From contig JAHLTZ010000014.1 in NCBI GenBank assembly GCA_025786725.1, forward strand, positions 248,001 to 312,000: 64,000 nucleotides of DNA. Reading direction: 5' to 3'. The notes under the pieces were generated by a model. The model saw only the letters and a list, made by a program, of their open reading frames with translations, made no database searches and had not been told where the DNA came from. Below are positions 47,446 through 60,182 of this stretch, piece by piece (the first letter of the stretch is position 1; every line of letters starts with the position of its first letter). The stretch comes from Syncephalis fuscata (Eukaryota > Zoopagomycota > Zoopagomycetes > Zoopagales > Piptocephalidaceae). A program made the translations under genes and the position numbers.

Positions 47446-48703
47446 ATGCTTACTGTAGGTATTGTTGGCTGTGGTCTAGTAGGTGCCGAGCTTGTTGACC
47501 AGTTGCTTGCGGGTAGTCGGCGTGCTGCTGCCCCACTTAAAGTTGCTGCTTTGGCACGCTCACGTACCATGCTACTTGCATCGGGTGAGCACCAACTGTC
47601 AAGCGATACCTGGCGCGCCCAGTTAGCATCGACTACAGAGGCAGAACCTGCTGACCTCGAACACTTTGCACGTCATCTCGCTAGTCATGCACCCGCCTGT
47701 ATCGTTGACTGTACGTCCGACAACGCAATTGCTAGCCTTTATCCCGAATGGTTGCGTTTGGGTCTTTCTATTGTCACGCCCAATAAAAAAGCTTTTAGCG
47801 GCGATTTGTCGTTATTAAAGACGATTCGTGCGATAGCCGATGGCAAGCCAGGACATCCTATTGTGCGTCACGAGAGCACAGTAGGCGCTGGTCTACCTGT
47901 ACTATCAACGCTTGAGGATCTTGTTGCTACAGGTGATCGTATTAGCCGAATCGAAGGTGTTTTTTCGGGAACACTTTCCTATCTATTTAACCGATACGCT
48001 GCTGCCGGTAACAATGAGCGCTTTTCCGATATAGTTAAAGAAGCGAAACAGCTTGGCTATACGGTAAATATTAGCTATTTACTACGTGTATAATAGTCGA
48101 TGCTTATCGTTCCATTATAACTTTATAGGAACCAGATCCACGCGATGATCTTAATGGTATGGATGTGGCGCGTAAGGTATATACACTATAATTTTATCCA
48201 CTAAGCTATAGAAATATTGATTCATTTATTTAGGTGGTCATTCTAGCACGCACTGCCGGATTAGACATTTCTTTGGATCAAGTCGCTGTTGAAAACATTG
48301 TTCCAGAGGCACTACGTGATGCACCCTCAGCCGACGCTTTCTTGAGTCGTCTATCTGATTATGACGAGCATTTTGCACAATTAAGAGCAGCCGCACATGT
48401 CGAGAACAAGACATTACGCTATGTTGGTCTTGTTGACCTAACAACTGGCACAGCCTCAGTGACACTTGCTAGGTAAGTTATTAAAGTATTGACCAGCTGT
48501 AGTATTTATCGTATAATTTTTCTAGATATCCTACATCACATCCATTGGCTGGACTGACCGGTAGTGATAATATGGTCGCTTTTACAACTGCACGATTTCC
48601 AAGTCCATTGATCATCCAAGGTGCTGGTGCTGGTGCGGCAGTTACAGCCTTTGGATGCTATGCAGATCTATTGAAGATTCATGCTGCAACAGCTCGTATC
48701 TAG
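47446..48703 (+). CDS. HOM6: Homoserine dehydrogenase
   Basis: Four exons (47446-48063, 48129-48176, 48234-48472, 48526-48703) join in frame to about 360 residues, the size of monofunctional fungal enzymes. The NAD(P) loop is VGIVGCGLVGAELVDQLLAG. VTPNKKAFSGDL, RHESTVGAGLPVLSTLEDLV and EGVFSGTLSYLFNRY follow. The 48-nt exon 2 encodes EPDPRDDLNGMDVARK, which with GYT before and VVILAR after forms the family signature containing the catalytic Asp and Lys. The enzyme reduces aspartate semialdehyde to homoserine, on the path to threonine, methionine and isoleucine. The start at 47446 (MLTVGIVG) is the first ATG. The left edge is only 125 bp from the MULE. Confidence 0.95.
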
Positions 48704-50433
48704 AAGAATGGTGTTATTTGATCATATTCTCTGCTTTTATTAGCATATATGAAATAAAAATGATCTTTTGCAAACCTATAATCATTCGATATTAGTGTTA
48801 GTAAATTTTAAATAGCATTCCATGTTACTTATAGTAAAATATAATACATAGGTAAATGACGGTAATAAATACTAATTCATTTTATTATTATTGTTATAGA
48901 GTATTCAAAACATTATAATTTGATGATTGATGTCACTCACCATCCACCATCATGTTCAATAGATTGGATGTTATTAAATTTAGTCATTCTAACCACAAAT
49001 CATACTAAATGGTTAATAAATTCAATTAAATTGTATAATAATGTTAAAGAGTATACAATATTTTATATAATAATGTATTTTATTTAACTCAATTGACGAA
49101 TATTAAAATTAAATGTTGAAAATGAGATGGTACATAGCATGTATGTATTAGTGCATCAACACTAGCACAATCGAATAGAACAACTAAATCATTATTGATA
49201 TTATTGCTAAAATAGCTAACATGGCTGTAATTGTAGTGAATGTAACTTATTGTAATATGTTAATATTTGATCAATCTTTCCACACATGGCCAACAACAAT
49301 AGTAATCGGCCTCAAATGTTTCAATGGAATCAAAATATTATGTCACATTCTTTATTTAAATTAATTTATTAACATCGTTTTAATAAGAAGTGATATAATC
49401 CTATTATGTATAACAACAGTATAACTTCAATTAAAATGAAGTTACTTTGAGAACTCAAAATAGGGTAGTGCAAAGTTCAATCAATCTCTCTATTATAACT
49501 CAGCGTTTTGCTATAATATTTAATATGAAATATTTTTTAATATATTAAATTTAATCTTATTATGTCTACTATTTTATTTTAATATGTGGAACTAGTTAGT
49601 CAAAACTATAAATTGCAACAGCTCTACTTGGTGTATGATAAGAAATCTAAATATTAATCATTGAATAAAACTTGTATTAGGATTTTGTATTGTCTGTTAC
49701 TATGCTATGCCGCTTTTAAAGTGTAGCAGCTCATATTGGTGTATGCTGAATAAATTCAGTTATAAAAGATATTATCTGTATACCAAATAGTATTTTGAAT
49801 GTAGTTATTCAAGCAACAAATAGTGGCTAGAGTGTATATTTATTATTCAAGATATATATATATATATATGCAGCATAGCACACATATAGCAGTACACGTC
49901 TAATCACTAATATGATTATTAATGCGTAATAGCCATACACGCAAAAATTTTACACAATTTTCGACATGGCTAATCAACATTACTACGCAAGCAGTCAAAT
50001 GATGGCTAGACAGTACGTACAATAGGATGTAATATACATATAATGCACTACAGTACCAAACTGATGATTATACATTAGCACCGACACAGTAATAAACACT
50101 TGTGTATTATTAATATCAAACAGTACGCATAGCAATCATATCTGACTGAGACAATCTGATGAAAGTAGTCTAATGTTTTTAGATTACTTCATGATTAAGC
50201 ATTTGATACCATTAATGTGCCGATCATGAGTTACGAATCAGACCATAGCAGGCGTGTTACAATATTGGTATCTCAGAATAGCCATAGACTTAGATAGACC
50301 ATTAAAAACATACAACTTGAGATATCATCATCACTACACTCTACTTTCTACCAAGTACTCACTATTACCTACTTTATACTAACCAAGCTTTATTGTTGCT
50401 TCTACTCGCCTGTTTTAACAAGTCACTATCACC
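48704..50433. other. AT-rich intergenic region
   Basis: 1.7 kb with no supported gene. It holds family 1 repeat copy E and an AT microsatellite near 49850-49870. The last 100 bp resembles the region upstream of 63802. Confidence 0.55.
48905..49005 (-). repeat. Dispersed repeat family 1, copy E (inverted)
   Basis: On the minus strand it reads TAATAACATCCA, TCTATTGAACATGATGGTGG, ATGGTGAGTGACATCAATCA and ATTATAATGTTTTGA, matching copy D. Confidence 0.75.
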
Positions 50434-51101
50434 ATGAAGCTTTCTATTACTGCCTTCTGAACCATCGTCATAGCCTTTGTGGGCAATACTGACATGGTGA
50501 ATGCTAAGCCAGTTCTAGTCCGCCGCGGTGCGTTGTAATTATGATACTTAATTATTTAGTTAATTTAACATTGTTTGCATTATCAAACTAATACTAATAG
50601 GTGGTAAGCGACATTTTATATTAGCTAGTTCTATATTAAATACATACTATTCGTTGTTTATGCTTAATAATTTGCTTTAATAGATGGTAAGTGAAATTGT
50701 ATATTGATTAACTATATACTAACATGCATTATTCATTGTGTGTGTTTAACCACAATATTAATAGACGGTAAGTGGTGCTGTATATTATGAATGTATACAC
50801 TGATTATATGATGTATGATACATGTTGTATATATTTATAAATATAAATTAGTCCAGTTTTTCAAAGCATTAGCATTAGCACTGTGGCTGGATTGCTATTT
50901 CGATGTATTTTAGGTAAACTTTCAATAAAGACCAAGATCACTTGGCCACTGCCGTTCAGTTTATTCACATATCAAGTTTTACCCAATGCCTCGGTTTATC
51001 CGCTTTTAATCAGTGATGCCACCATACTACCAACAAGTTCGTATTTCGTTGTTTATTTAGCTATACGAACTTGTAGTAATAAACCTGTGGTCTTATTTTA
51101 A
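50434..51101 (+). pseudogene. Small secreted-protein gene with 3-nt microexons, premature stop
   Basis: The proposed structure is exon 1 50434-50527 (94 nt), microexons 50601-50603 (GTG), 50684-50686 (ATG) and 50765-50767 (ACG), and terminal exon 50914-51101. Introns are 73, 80, 78 and 146 nt. Each microexon sits between TAATAG and GTAAGC/GTAAGT, and the reading frame (phase 1) stays open through them to the stop at 51099. Exon 1 encodes a signal-peptide-like start (MKLSITAF) but has TGA as codon 9. The paralogue at 63802 has TGT at the same codon, so a single substitution could have inactivated this copy. After splicing the mature part would be about 75 residues, beginning GDDGKLSIKTKITWP. 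No family is recognised. The terminal exon choice is the least certain part; an alternative acceptor is at 50851. Confidence 0.5.
50601..50850 (+). repeat. Tandem intron-microexon units, about 82 bp each
   Basis: Three consecutive units, each a 3-nt exon followed by an intron of similar sequence (GTAAGYG, then ATTNTATATT, TATATTA-type, ATTCNTTGT and ending in TAATAG or ATTAG). Spacing of the microexons is 83 and 81 bp. It looks like serial duplication of one intron plus its flanking microexon. Confidence 0.55.
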
Positions 51102-52117
51102 TTGTGTTTTATCAAGCTGTTGCATATGGCCATGTATACTTTATATTAAACGAATAGCAAATATTAATCATGCAAAAGCACTAGCACACGTTTTTTACAT
51201 TGCAAAGCCTTTTACTTTATTCGTACACCAGTTATGGTTAATGCTTTATTGACGTCTAAAAATATATTGATAATAAAGGATTGCTTATGTATTGTTGGAC
51301 AGTATTTATCGTCAATATTGGTAAACGAAAATATTTTTGTTGATTTTTTTCAATTTAAATTAATTCAGCTATAGGTTTGCCAGATCAGTTTAAACAATGT
51401 CATTGCCGTGAATACAAGCTTTCTATAAAACTTAACTATATATGATGCGTTGTATTCGAATAAGTATCACTTGTAATTGACATTTTAATGCTTATTGCAT
51501 TATATAATGCTGATTCGATTTAATCATATAGACTATCAAACAATAATATTTTCATTAACTGATTTTAGATTATCAAGCCATAGTATTAATAGTATAAAAA
51601 TTGTAAGCAGCCCAACCACTTACTCCTTTTTAGCCGGTGGACTATGAGTGTTTATAAATGATATAATTGTAATTGCTACAATGATGGGATGATTAAATTG
51701 GATTATCGAATGTAATCTAATACATTGCTTAATGACTGTGCAGTCTAAAGCTTTAATATATTTAATTGAGTACTAGGAATTGGTGTATTTTCTTTCTAAA
51801 TTTAAATAGACATATTATTAAGTGCTGCTAATAAATATCTTTATCATTTAGTTCATCTGGAACAAATGAAAAGGTATTATAAGCATGGATTTATTGCTTG
51901 TTATTATCATTATTATCAAGTATAATAAACAATGCTGCTCAAATCGTTTAATATACATATACATCTTATTCATGACAACAATATACTGTTGCTGCTTAGT
52001 CATAGTTAGTTGATACGATACTTTGCAATTATACATCTAAAAAACAATCTGCTTTATGGTAGAAATAAATGTACTCATCGTATTTTATTGTTAAAATGTT
52101 ATTGTTATGGCGTTGGT
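51102..52117. other. AT-rich intergenic region
   Basis: No supported gene. The right end is the 3' region of the isocitrate lyase gene. Confidence 0.5.
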
Positions 52118-53746
52118 TTATTTCTTGCCACCAAATTGATCCTCGGTAACGCCTTTGCCCATGGCAGCCGTAGAGGCAACACCACCTTGTACGGTTTTAA
52201 TAAGCGAGTCAACGTAGTGAGCACCAGACCATTTTTGATGAGACAAGGTCTCGACGCCATGTTCACGCTCTTGGCGCTGGATACGCGACACATAGGCCAA
52301 CATACCGCGTTTGGCAAAGTCGCGTGCGAATGTGTCGACGATAAGTGCATCGGCGTGGAAGCCACCAAGTGTGATGAATTGCCAGCAGAATCCAAGACGA
52401 CCAAGCTCGAAAACGTAGTCATTCATTTGCTTGTCGTTCATACCGGCAGCGTCCCAGTTAAAGGAAGGCGACAAGTTATAGGCAAGCATGGTGTGTGGCG
52501 TCTTGGCCAATACACCTTGCGAAAATTCGCGTGCTTGCTCGAGAATTGGCTTAGCCGTTTCCATCCAAAGCAAATCGGCGTATGGTGCATAGGCAATAGC
52601 ACGTGCAATACCACATTTGGTACCGCCCTGGTAACGGTAGTAACCTTCACGGGTACGTGGTGAGTCCCAGTCCCAGAAGATATCTACACCGTAGGAAGCA
52701 GCAAGCTTACGTGCCTGTTCGTGTGAAATACCATCAACACGGGCCAACCACTCAGAAAGCTGCTGCTTTTTACCAGCTTGCTTAAGCGCATCGGCAACTG
52801 CCTCTGAGTAAAGCTTAAGACCGGCTTCAGTTACCCAACGGTCTTCGACAGCCTGCAAAGCATCTCCAGCCTTGCCCTCAGCTTCAGCTGCAGCCATCAC
52901 ATCAACAAGTGGTGGCATACGGCGGGTAGCACCAATAATGAATGGGTGGTCGCGTGTATCGATATTGCTTGTAATAAGGGTGGCTGCTTCCGAATCGGTA
53001 CGAGCAACAATAAGATTGTCAACGCCCATAATATCGAATTGGACACGAACGGCAACAAGTCGGTTAATGTGTTCCGAAATGGGCACAAGTACTTTGCCTG
53101 CCATATGGCCACACTTTTTTGTACCGGCTGCCTGGTCTTCAAGATGAATACCAGCTGCACCACGTTCAACAAACATCTTGGCCAGCTTCATGTTGGCAGT
53201 AATGCCACCATGGCCAGTATCGGCATCAGCAACAATTGGACGTAGATAGTCGACATATGGCACTTTAGCACGTTCAGCAGGTGACATGCTCAAACGAGCC
53301 TCACGCTGCTTACGGTCATGGAACAATTGTGCGCGGAATAGCTGGTCGACCTTATTGGGCACGGTATCCATAGGATAGTCGGCAAGATCGGGGCCAGGCT
53401 CGTTGCTGGTGGAGGCGGTGGACGAACTTTGCCAGCCAGAAACATAGACGGTATCAAGATATTTGGCCATTTGCGTCACTTGAATTGTATCCAAGGCGCC
53501 AAAAGTGTGGGCCTGCGTCTTGTTGCGCTGATGGGTGCGAAGTACATTCCACAGCTTTTTGGCTTGCTGATTCGATGGGTAATCTTGCTGAATAGTGCCA
53601 CGTTTTATAGCAATCGATTCGGCGGTGTATGGACGTTTAACATACTGAAATCGCTCCGATTTCCACCAACGCTTTATGGCTTCAACCTCTTGTTGGAACT
53701 GACGTTCCTCAGCGGCAATAAGCTGCTGTTCAGTTTGATGAACCAT
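52118..53746 (-). CDS. ICL1: Isocitrate lyase
   Basis: Single exon, 542 residues, the normal length for fungal enzymes. The catalytic signature KKCGHM is preceded by [11 protein letters not shown]. Metal and substrate segments are [34 protein letters not shown] and [20 protein letters not shown]. The enzyme splits isocitrate to succinate and glyoxylate, the first step of the glyoxylate bypass used on acetate, fatty acids and ethanol. The C-terminus ends GGKK, which is not a canonical PTS1 tripeptide. The gene has much higher GC and stronger codon bias than its neighbours and no introns, suggesting high expression. Several long open frames on the other strand are shadows of this codon bias. 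Confidence 0.97.
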   Translation of the reverse strand: MVHQTEQQLIAAEERQFQQEVEAIKRWWKSERFQYVKRPYTAESIAIKRGTIQQDYPSNQQAKKLWNVLRTHQRNKTQAHTFGALDTIQVTQMAKYLDTVYVSGWQSSSTASTSNEPGPDLADYPMDTVPNKVDQLFRAQLFHDRKQREARLSMSPAERAKVPYVDYLRPIVADADTGHGGITANMKLAKMFVERGAAGIHLEDQAAGTKKCGHMAGKVLVPISEHINRLVAVRVQFDIMGVDNLIVARTDSEAATLITSNIDTRDHPFIIGATRRMPPLVDVMAAAEAEGKAGDALQAVEDRWVTEAGLKLYSEAVADALKQAGKKQQLSEWLARVDGISHEQARKLAASYGVDIFWDWDSPRTREGYYRYQGGTKCGIARAIAYAPYADLLWMETAKPILEQAREFSQGVLAKTPHTMLAYNLSPSFNWDAAGMNDKQMNDYVFELGRLGFCWQFITLGGFHADALIVDTFARDFAKRGMLAYVSRIQRQEREHGVETLSHQKWSGAHYVDSLIKTVQGGVASTAAMGKGVTEDQFGGKK

Positions 53747-54496
53747 AGCAAACGATAATATGAATGACTATATACGCATATGTTTTTACAGCAGTAAATC
53801 GTAAACAATCACTGTAGTAATGCTCAGAAGATATAGAAGAAACGAATAGCAACAATAATCACAGCAATCTCGATATAGATAGAGGGCGACAGTAAACGCG
53901 CACAGCTACTACAACGGTAGAAGTGGAAAGGAAAAGAGCAGATAAAGATGGATACGCAGGCGCAGTCTCGCTATCACGTATGCTTTTATAAAATGGTTGC
54001 TATTCACACGTTGGTCGCTGGCAATACGTGTCTATGGACGTTACTTCGTCTACGGACCAATCACCGCTTACCTCACACCCGCTCCTCGTAGTTCACGTGT
54101 CGGAGCGGCACACAGCTTCCGTGTTTATACAGGATGCCCACGCACACACAAATACACATACACACACTCATACCACAAGTTGGCAACGTCCGGTGGACAT
54201 AAACCGATTGATAATCGATCGTACATGCATGTTTAGATCTGAGATTGAAAGATAAAAAATGTCATCTTTATCCATAAGTAGAACACCGACTAATGTGAAA
54301 AAAGGCAGTAAACGAATATTCATAATGTGTTATCATTGTATTATTTTACTAAGAATAGTTATTATATCAAAGGGATAGCTGTAACTATACGTATTACTAT
54401 GATATGAATAACAAGAATAGCAAAGATAATAAATGTACCGATAGACAATCAGTCGCGGCAAAAGGGTGTAGAGAAAAAAGTAAATTAACAAACTAC
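53747..54496. promoter_or_regulatory. Upstream region of ICL1 and 3' region of CBF5
   Basis: About 750 bp. Near the ICL1 start are CT/GA-rich and CA-rich stretches (for example CACACACAAATACACATACA near 54141). Inducible ICL1 promoters in fungi carry carbon-source response elements, but no such site was assigned. Confidence 0.4.
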
Positions 54497-56272
54497 TTAA
54501 TCCTTGGACTTTTTCTTCTTCTTGGGTGTCTAGTAATTTAATAACAAGGTGTTATAATTGATTAGTATATTGATTATAATCGCATTATGTATCATTATGC
54601 GTAACTTACCTCATCTGATTTGGACTTTTTAGATTTCTTTTCCTTCTTCTCCTTCTTCTCCTTCTTCTTCTCCTTCTTAGCCTCTGCTTCGCTTTCGCTA
54701 GACGAGGCGTTATCCTCAGTAGCACTCTCGTCTGCCTTGCGCTTCAACACCGACATCTCAACGGTGGCATGGGTCGATGTAGCTGGTGCAGCATCATCAC
54801 GTTGATAATCGACGTAGCTCTTCTTCCATGAATCGGGTGTTTCCTCGGTAACGCGGCCAAATTTGTCAAGTTTACCATCTTTGATCATCTTCTTTTTCTC
54901 TGAAGCCTATGTAAATGTATTAAACAATAATTAGTTATAAATCAATATTATTGATACACTATTCTAATTACCTTTGGTCCCAATCCCCAACGACGTGGAT
55001 AGGTGTCACGCTCCATAATAACTCGCTTGATCTTGGCCACAACACCGTGGTCACAGGTAGCCATTACGGCCGTTGTCATCATGGCAATGCCCAAAGCAAT
55101 AGCCTCACCCTTGGTGGTCATCAAAACAACCTCTTCTCCAACTTCAATATCAGCTTCATAGCGAAGAAGACCTGGAATCATCATCTTGGCACCGTAGCAG
55201 ATAGCATTGACTGCGCTATCCTTAACAACAATACGTTTGTATGAAGTCAATAGCATTTCTAGTGGACGAACAACACGACGTAGATACGACTCGTCCTTGG
55301 CGTTGTCATAGCTCCATTGGGCGTCCAAAACATCGTGCATAGTGACCATGTCGTCTTCTTCAGACATAGCACCTGATCGTACACGACGGAGTTCTTGCAT
55401 ATGGCCACCAACACCGAGTAACAGACCAAGATGGACACAGAGCGTACGGATATAGGTGCCGGCTTCACAGCTCACCCAGAATACAGCAAGGTGGCGATCG
55501 TTGTCGAACTCAATCAGCTTCGACTCATGAATGGTACGAATACGCAATTGACGCTTGACGGCCGAAATAAGTGGAGGACGTTGGAATAGCGCACCAGTCA
55601 GTGTTTCAATGGTCTATAACGAGTAAAGAATAGATAGGTTCAGTAAATATGTATATATTATATGTCTATCATTAGTACTTACCGAGGCCATCTTCTTCTC
55701 TGACTCAATCTTGTCGTGCAGACGAAGTACGGCTACGTATTCCTTACCAGCACCTTGCTGTGACTTGACAAGACGGGTGGCACGATCAATGCATACAATT
55801 AGACAGCCAGTGACCTTTGGATCCAATGTGCCAGAGTGACCTGTCTTTTCGACACGCAAGATACGGCGGATCCAGGCGACAACTTCGTGGGACGAAGGGT
55901 TGGCTGGTTTGTCAAGGTTGATTACGCCATAACTACGCGATAAATTGGCAGTTTAGAACACACTCTTTGTTACGCTATTATTATATCTATTTTTACATAC
56001 CGAATGTATTCATTAAGTGGTCGCTTCAATGGAGAGCAGCCAGCAGCAATAGGGGTGTAGTGGCCAGTACGTACGTGTAGCTTGTCGTAATTCTATATCA
56101 TATTAAACTGTTAACATCAAGCGGCTTTACAATAACCAATTACACTACTACTAACCTTCAATAGCAATGGCCACTGGGAAGTATCAAGCGATGGAGTTTC
56201 CGATTGAGGCTTAATCATAAAATCGCCTTGAGTCTGCTGCTCAGACACGGTGGATTTGCTTGGCTTTGGCAT
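54497..56272 (-). CDS. CBF5: Cbf5/dyskerin, H/ACA snoRNP pseudouridine synthase
   Basis: About six exons on the minus strand, starting ATG 56272 ([20 protein letters not shown]). Family segments are [38 protein letters not shown], and the catalytic-Asp motif [71 protein letters not shown] and a PUA domain ([19 protein letters not shown] ... [18 protein letters not shown]) follow. The tail has [20 protein letters not shown] and ends [10 protein letters not shown], in a separate short last exon, giving the lysine-rich KKE/D nucleolar tail. Cbf5 isomerises uridine in rRNA and snRNA guided by H/ACA RNAs. It sits behind ICL1 in the same orientation. I did not recognise a snoRNA in its introns. Confidence 0.95.
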
Positions 56273-57795
56273 AGTGATAGATTGTTATTGTTCGTTAACC
56301 GTAAACTATATAATAGATAGCCAACAATAGTGATTAGTTCAAAGCAAAAGTGGATTACAAAACAGCAACACCAGTAACCACCGGTACGCGTCAATATAAC
56401 TATAATACAATACCTTGAACGATCTAAAATCGGGAATAGCAATAAGCAAGACGGATCCGTCGATTATAGAAAAGCAAGAACAAACGGACGGTAAAAACTC
56501 AACAACAAAAGTTGGTGAGGAAAAAAGGTAAAAAAGAAAAAAAATAGTTAACTTTTGTTAGATAAACTATATCTGATGTTGTCTATACATACAAATAAAA
56601 ATGACGACAATAGATTTCCACTTTTTGTCTCTGGAAATAGCACAGTAATTAACGTCGCATTAATCAATGTACTTTACACGCAACTATTACTTATTAATAT
56701 AGTAAATAGCCTAAGTAATGTATTTTTAATCAGTATTATTATTTGAGTAGATACAAAGAATTAACATATTTATTGTAAACAGCCAATTGTAAAAGATGTT
56801 GCTTATTATTATTCCATTGATAAACTATTGGTTATATTAGCATCCCTAAAACAACACAGTACATATAAATAAACAACATAATACATTTTTACTCTTTAGT
56901 AAATTTACTATAAATAAAAGCTGAGTCATTGGTTATTTAAACTGTTTTAGTAAATAATAAAATAATAAAGTGTATTTATTGGCTATGTCTATGCTCAAAA
57001 TTGCATAGCAAATGTACAACATAATGATCCTATTCGTTAAATAAGGCTCGCTTTATCGCTGTGTTATACGGCCAAGTAACTTACACCTTGAGTTAAGTGT
57101 AACCATCGGAACGGTTTATTCCTGTAAGGCCAATAGAAAATCAAAAATACAACTTTATTTAATTAAAAGGCGCACATTAACATCTTGTCTAGTATAATTA
57201 TATAGTGTTTCTGACTGTGCTTTAGTTCTAGGCTATAGATTCATTATAATATGTAAACAAAATGAATATTTATTTGTGATTAATAGTATTATAATTGCAT
57301 TTCTATTTTTGAAAATTATTTGATAAAACAGAAGTGCCTTTTATTTACATGAAAAATACTAACACTGGTTCGCGGGGCCATGATTAAGGTGATTCGGAAT
57401 TATGTTGAAAAGCTGGTTTGTAATTCATTAGGCAAGGAGACACTGTGCAATCTAAATTAGCTGAATAGCTCAGTTACCCTTTATTTGGTGTATCTAGAAG
57501 ATATTTATAGGATGTAACCTTGAGCTATTTGTGTAGAGGCAATGTGATATTGTACAACATGGCCTTACTTGATGTACAACACTAAAAAGAATCACTACAA
57601 CAGCAACACTCAGATGCACCAAACAGTTACCAATAGATGAGGAAAGGCAAACACAGTGGCGTTTAAGCCTAGAAAAATAGCATTAAAAAGGGGCAGCATC
57701 TAGAACAAATCCATAAAGTATTCAATATTCACATTCCAGTATCGTCGTTTCTCGGTAATAACCTTAAAGCTGCCTCTGTTTGTTGATCAAAAACC
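56273..57795. other. AT-rich intergenic region
   Basis: 1.5 kb with no supported gene. Promoter of CBF5 on the left and of the first nuclease on the right. No repeat family was recognised. Confidence 0.5.
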
Positions 57796-58718
57796 ATGGT
57801 TAAACTTTTTAATCTATTAAGTTCAGTTTGCATTGTAGGCATTCCGTTGGTAAATGCCTGGGGAAAGAATGGTAATTGCTGCGTTAGTGTTTTATTAATT
57901 GGTCTAACATTCTGTCGATAGGTCATTCTGCCGTTAGCCTGTTGGCCAAAACTATGTTGACACCTAGCGCTTTTGATGATATTCAAAAGCTACTAAATGA
58001 AGATCCAATGGTTAAAGGGGACTTTGCACTTGCCGCTACTTGGGCCGATAAAATCAAGCGCAGCGGTGGCTATCGATGGACGGGTGTTTTACACTATGTT
58101 GGCATGAAGGGCGATTCATCAGACACATGCCACACCTATACGCCAGACGATTGTGCAAATGGCCGGTGTATCATTACAGGCATGACCAATTTTACTAAGC
58201 AAGCAGCGTGCAACGTGCCTGCACCAAGACGGCTTGAAGCAGTCAAGTTTCTACTCCATTTTCTTGGTGATATCGCACAGCCATTGCATACGACAGATAT
58301 CGAACGTGGTGGTAATGGCAACGGATGTAAATGGGGAAAGTCGGACATTAATCTACATACTGTATGGGATAGCAAGATTATTGACAAAAACATCAACAAT
58401 GATTTTGATGGCTATATTGAAACTATGACAAATGAAATTAGCCAAGGAAAATACGCAAGTCTAAAGCTGAAATGGCAAAGCTGCTTTTCAAAGGAAAAAC
58501 CTGACTTGAACTCGTGTTTCATTGAATGGGGCAATGAATCGAATCAATTCAATTGTAACTACATTTTTCCAGCGTATAAAGCAGCAAAGGAAAGTGGTGA
58601 TTTAGATTTGAGCCGAGATTATTATCAGGATAATGCTGAACGAGTCAATATGTTTATTGCTCGTGCTGCTGTGCGTACTGCTAGTTATCTTAATGCTGTA
58701 TTTGGTGCTTGTAGCTGA
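57796..58718 (+). CDS. Secreted S1/P1-type nuclease, paralogue 1
   Basis: Two exons (57796-57871 and 57922-58718) give 290 residues. The signal peptide ends VNA before W, so the mature protein begins WGKNGHSAV; in S1/P1 nucleases the N-terminal Trp itself binds zinc. Further zinc-site segments are LHYVGM, KFLLHFLGDIAQPLH and NLHTVWDSKI. Cysteines in TCHTYTPDDCANGRC, AACNVPAP, NGCKWG, SCFSKEKPDLNSC and QFNC suggest several disulfides. These enzymes cut single-stranded DNA and RNA and remove 3' phosphates; fungi secrete them for phosphate and nucleoside scavenging. Exon 1 is 76 nt, identical in length and phase to that of paralogue 2. Confidence 0.93.
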
Positions 58719-60182
58719 ACTTAGTTGGAATTTGTTTTTGACGCAGATTTTGTTTGCTTAGCGTTTTTTAATGAATAAATTACAATTTTGCAACTTTTAA
58801 GCTGTGGCTTGCTATATTAAGTCTTGGCCCTTAGAATGTAGACTAAATAAGTGAATTAAAGCAATATTTATTAGTTTATTAGTTAATAAACTATTGCTAT
58901 AAAATTACATAGTAAAGACATTGGCTATTGTTTTTACTTATTTCAAGCGTGAATATTTTTCCATGTAATTAAACAATCGTCTGCATTGAAATTACTGTGT
59001 CTGGCCCACCATTAATTAGTCACATGGCCGGTACAGCGTTACAATGAGCAAAGATTTAGATAATAATCATCCAAGGATTTTGGAAATTGGCATAGAGCAT
59101 GTTATTTTTGAAGAATAAGTCTAGAGCGCGTTGTAATCATGTTAATATTATCTATCGACAGCCTTCATAACTTGGATATTAATATTCTGTTGAAGATCAT
59201 TAACAATCGAACAAAATGTGGATGACTTCAAGGCCTTTTTCTTGGTCCTATAGTTATGAGATTTCCTAAATAACATAGTTACATTAGTCTACTTATAATA
59301 ATAAACTAATATCATTTAATTTAATGAGATATATTTGATTGGTCTTTATCTAGTAATTATTATGACAAATAGATTTCTACATGTATGGTCACTATGCTGC
59401 AAATACAGTTGTTTCGTAATCACTCGTAGATTATCTATATAACTAATTATTTTAACAGTCTTTTAGCAATAAAGTTTTTAATAGCATGCTTAATTACTTG
59501 GTAGGATACACACTATTTGATAACGTTGCAATTGCTCTAGACGCGATAAAATATACAATCACATGATCCATATTGAAACCTAGATGCGTATGTTTGAATT
59601 GATTTATTTATTTGGTTGATTACAACTACGAGTATGTTCATCATGTGCAACAACAGGTCTAGAATCCGTGACACATCGATTAATTGCTAATTGATAATAA
59701 ATAGCATCTTGCCATGTACCAAATGGTTGGTTCAAGGGCAAAATTTGATGATTTAGTCAAATTGTATTGAAAAGCCTTGATCTAGACTCTGCCATCGAAT
59801 ATAGATTTAAATCATGTGACCACCCTTGAACACATTGTACTAACTTATTGATTAATGGTAAACCATGCACAAATTGCCTATCTGTCTGGAAAATAGGCTA
59901 GAATGCATTGGGATAATGAGGATAGCTTGATACAATTCAGGGCAAATGCAGTCGAAGTGCCATGTGGAAAAACCGGTATGTTATTTAAGTTGTCCATTTA
60001 TTGGCCAGACCCAATATTTTGTATTTAAAAAGACGCGATGATTGGCGATATAAACATGAAAACAGTATCCACAGTCTACTACTACTACTATTACTACTAT
60101 TACTACTATCCTTTCATTAGTATTATATACAATAATACAATAATAATAATAGTTTTATCTGCCTTTTTTTAATACAACCATC
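58719..60182. other. Intergenic region between the nuclease paralogues
   Basis: 1.46 kb, AT-rich. I looked for a third, decayed nuclease copy and saw none. A TAC/TACTAC-type simple repeat is near 60078-60105, just upstream of paralogue 2. Confidence 0.5.

Noticed and set aside
52118-53758. Several long plus-strand open frames opposite isocitrate lyase (for example 52010-52663, 53429-53758)
   Set aside because: They are antisense shadows of a codon-biased real gene, with no domain and no promoter context.
57060-57150. Possible tRNA-like or structured RNA segment
   Set aside because: No consistent acceptor stem or B-box could be drawn. No tRNA was found anywhere by eye.
58719-60182. Decayed third nuclease copy between the two paralogues
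   Set aside because: No trace of the GDIAQPLH or NLHxVWD segments was seen in any frame.
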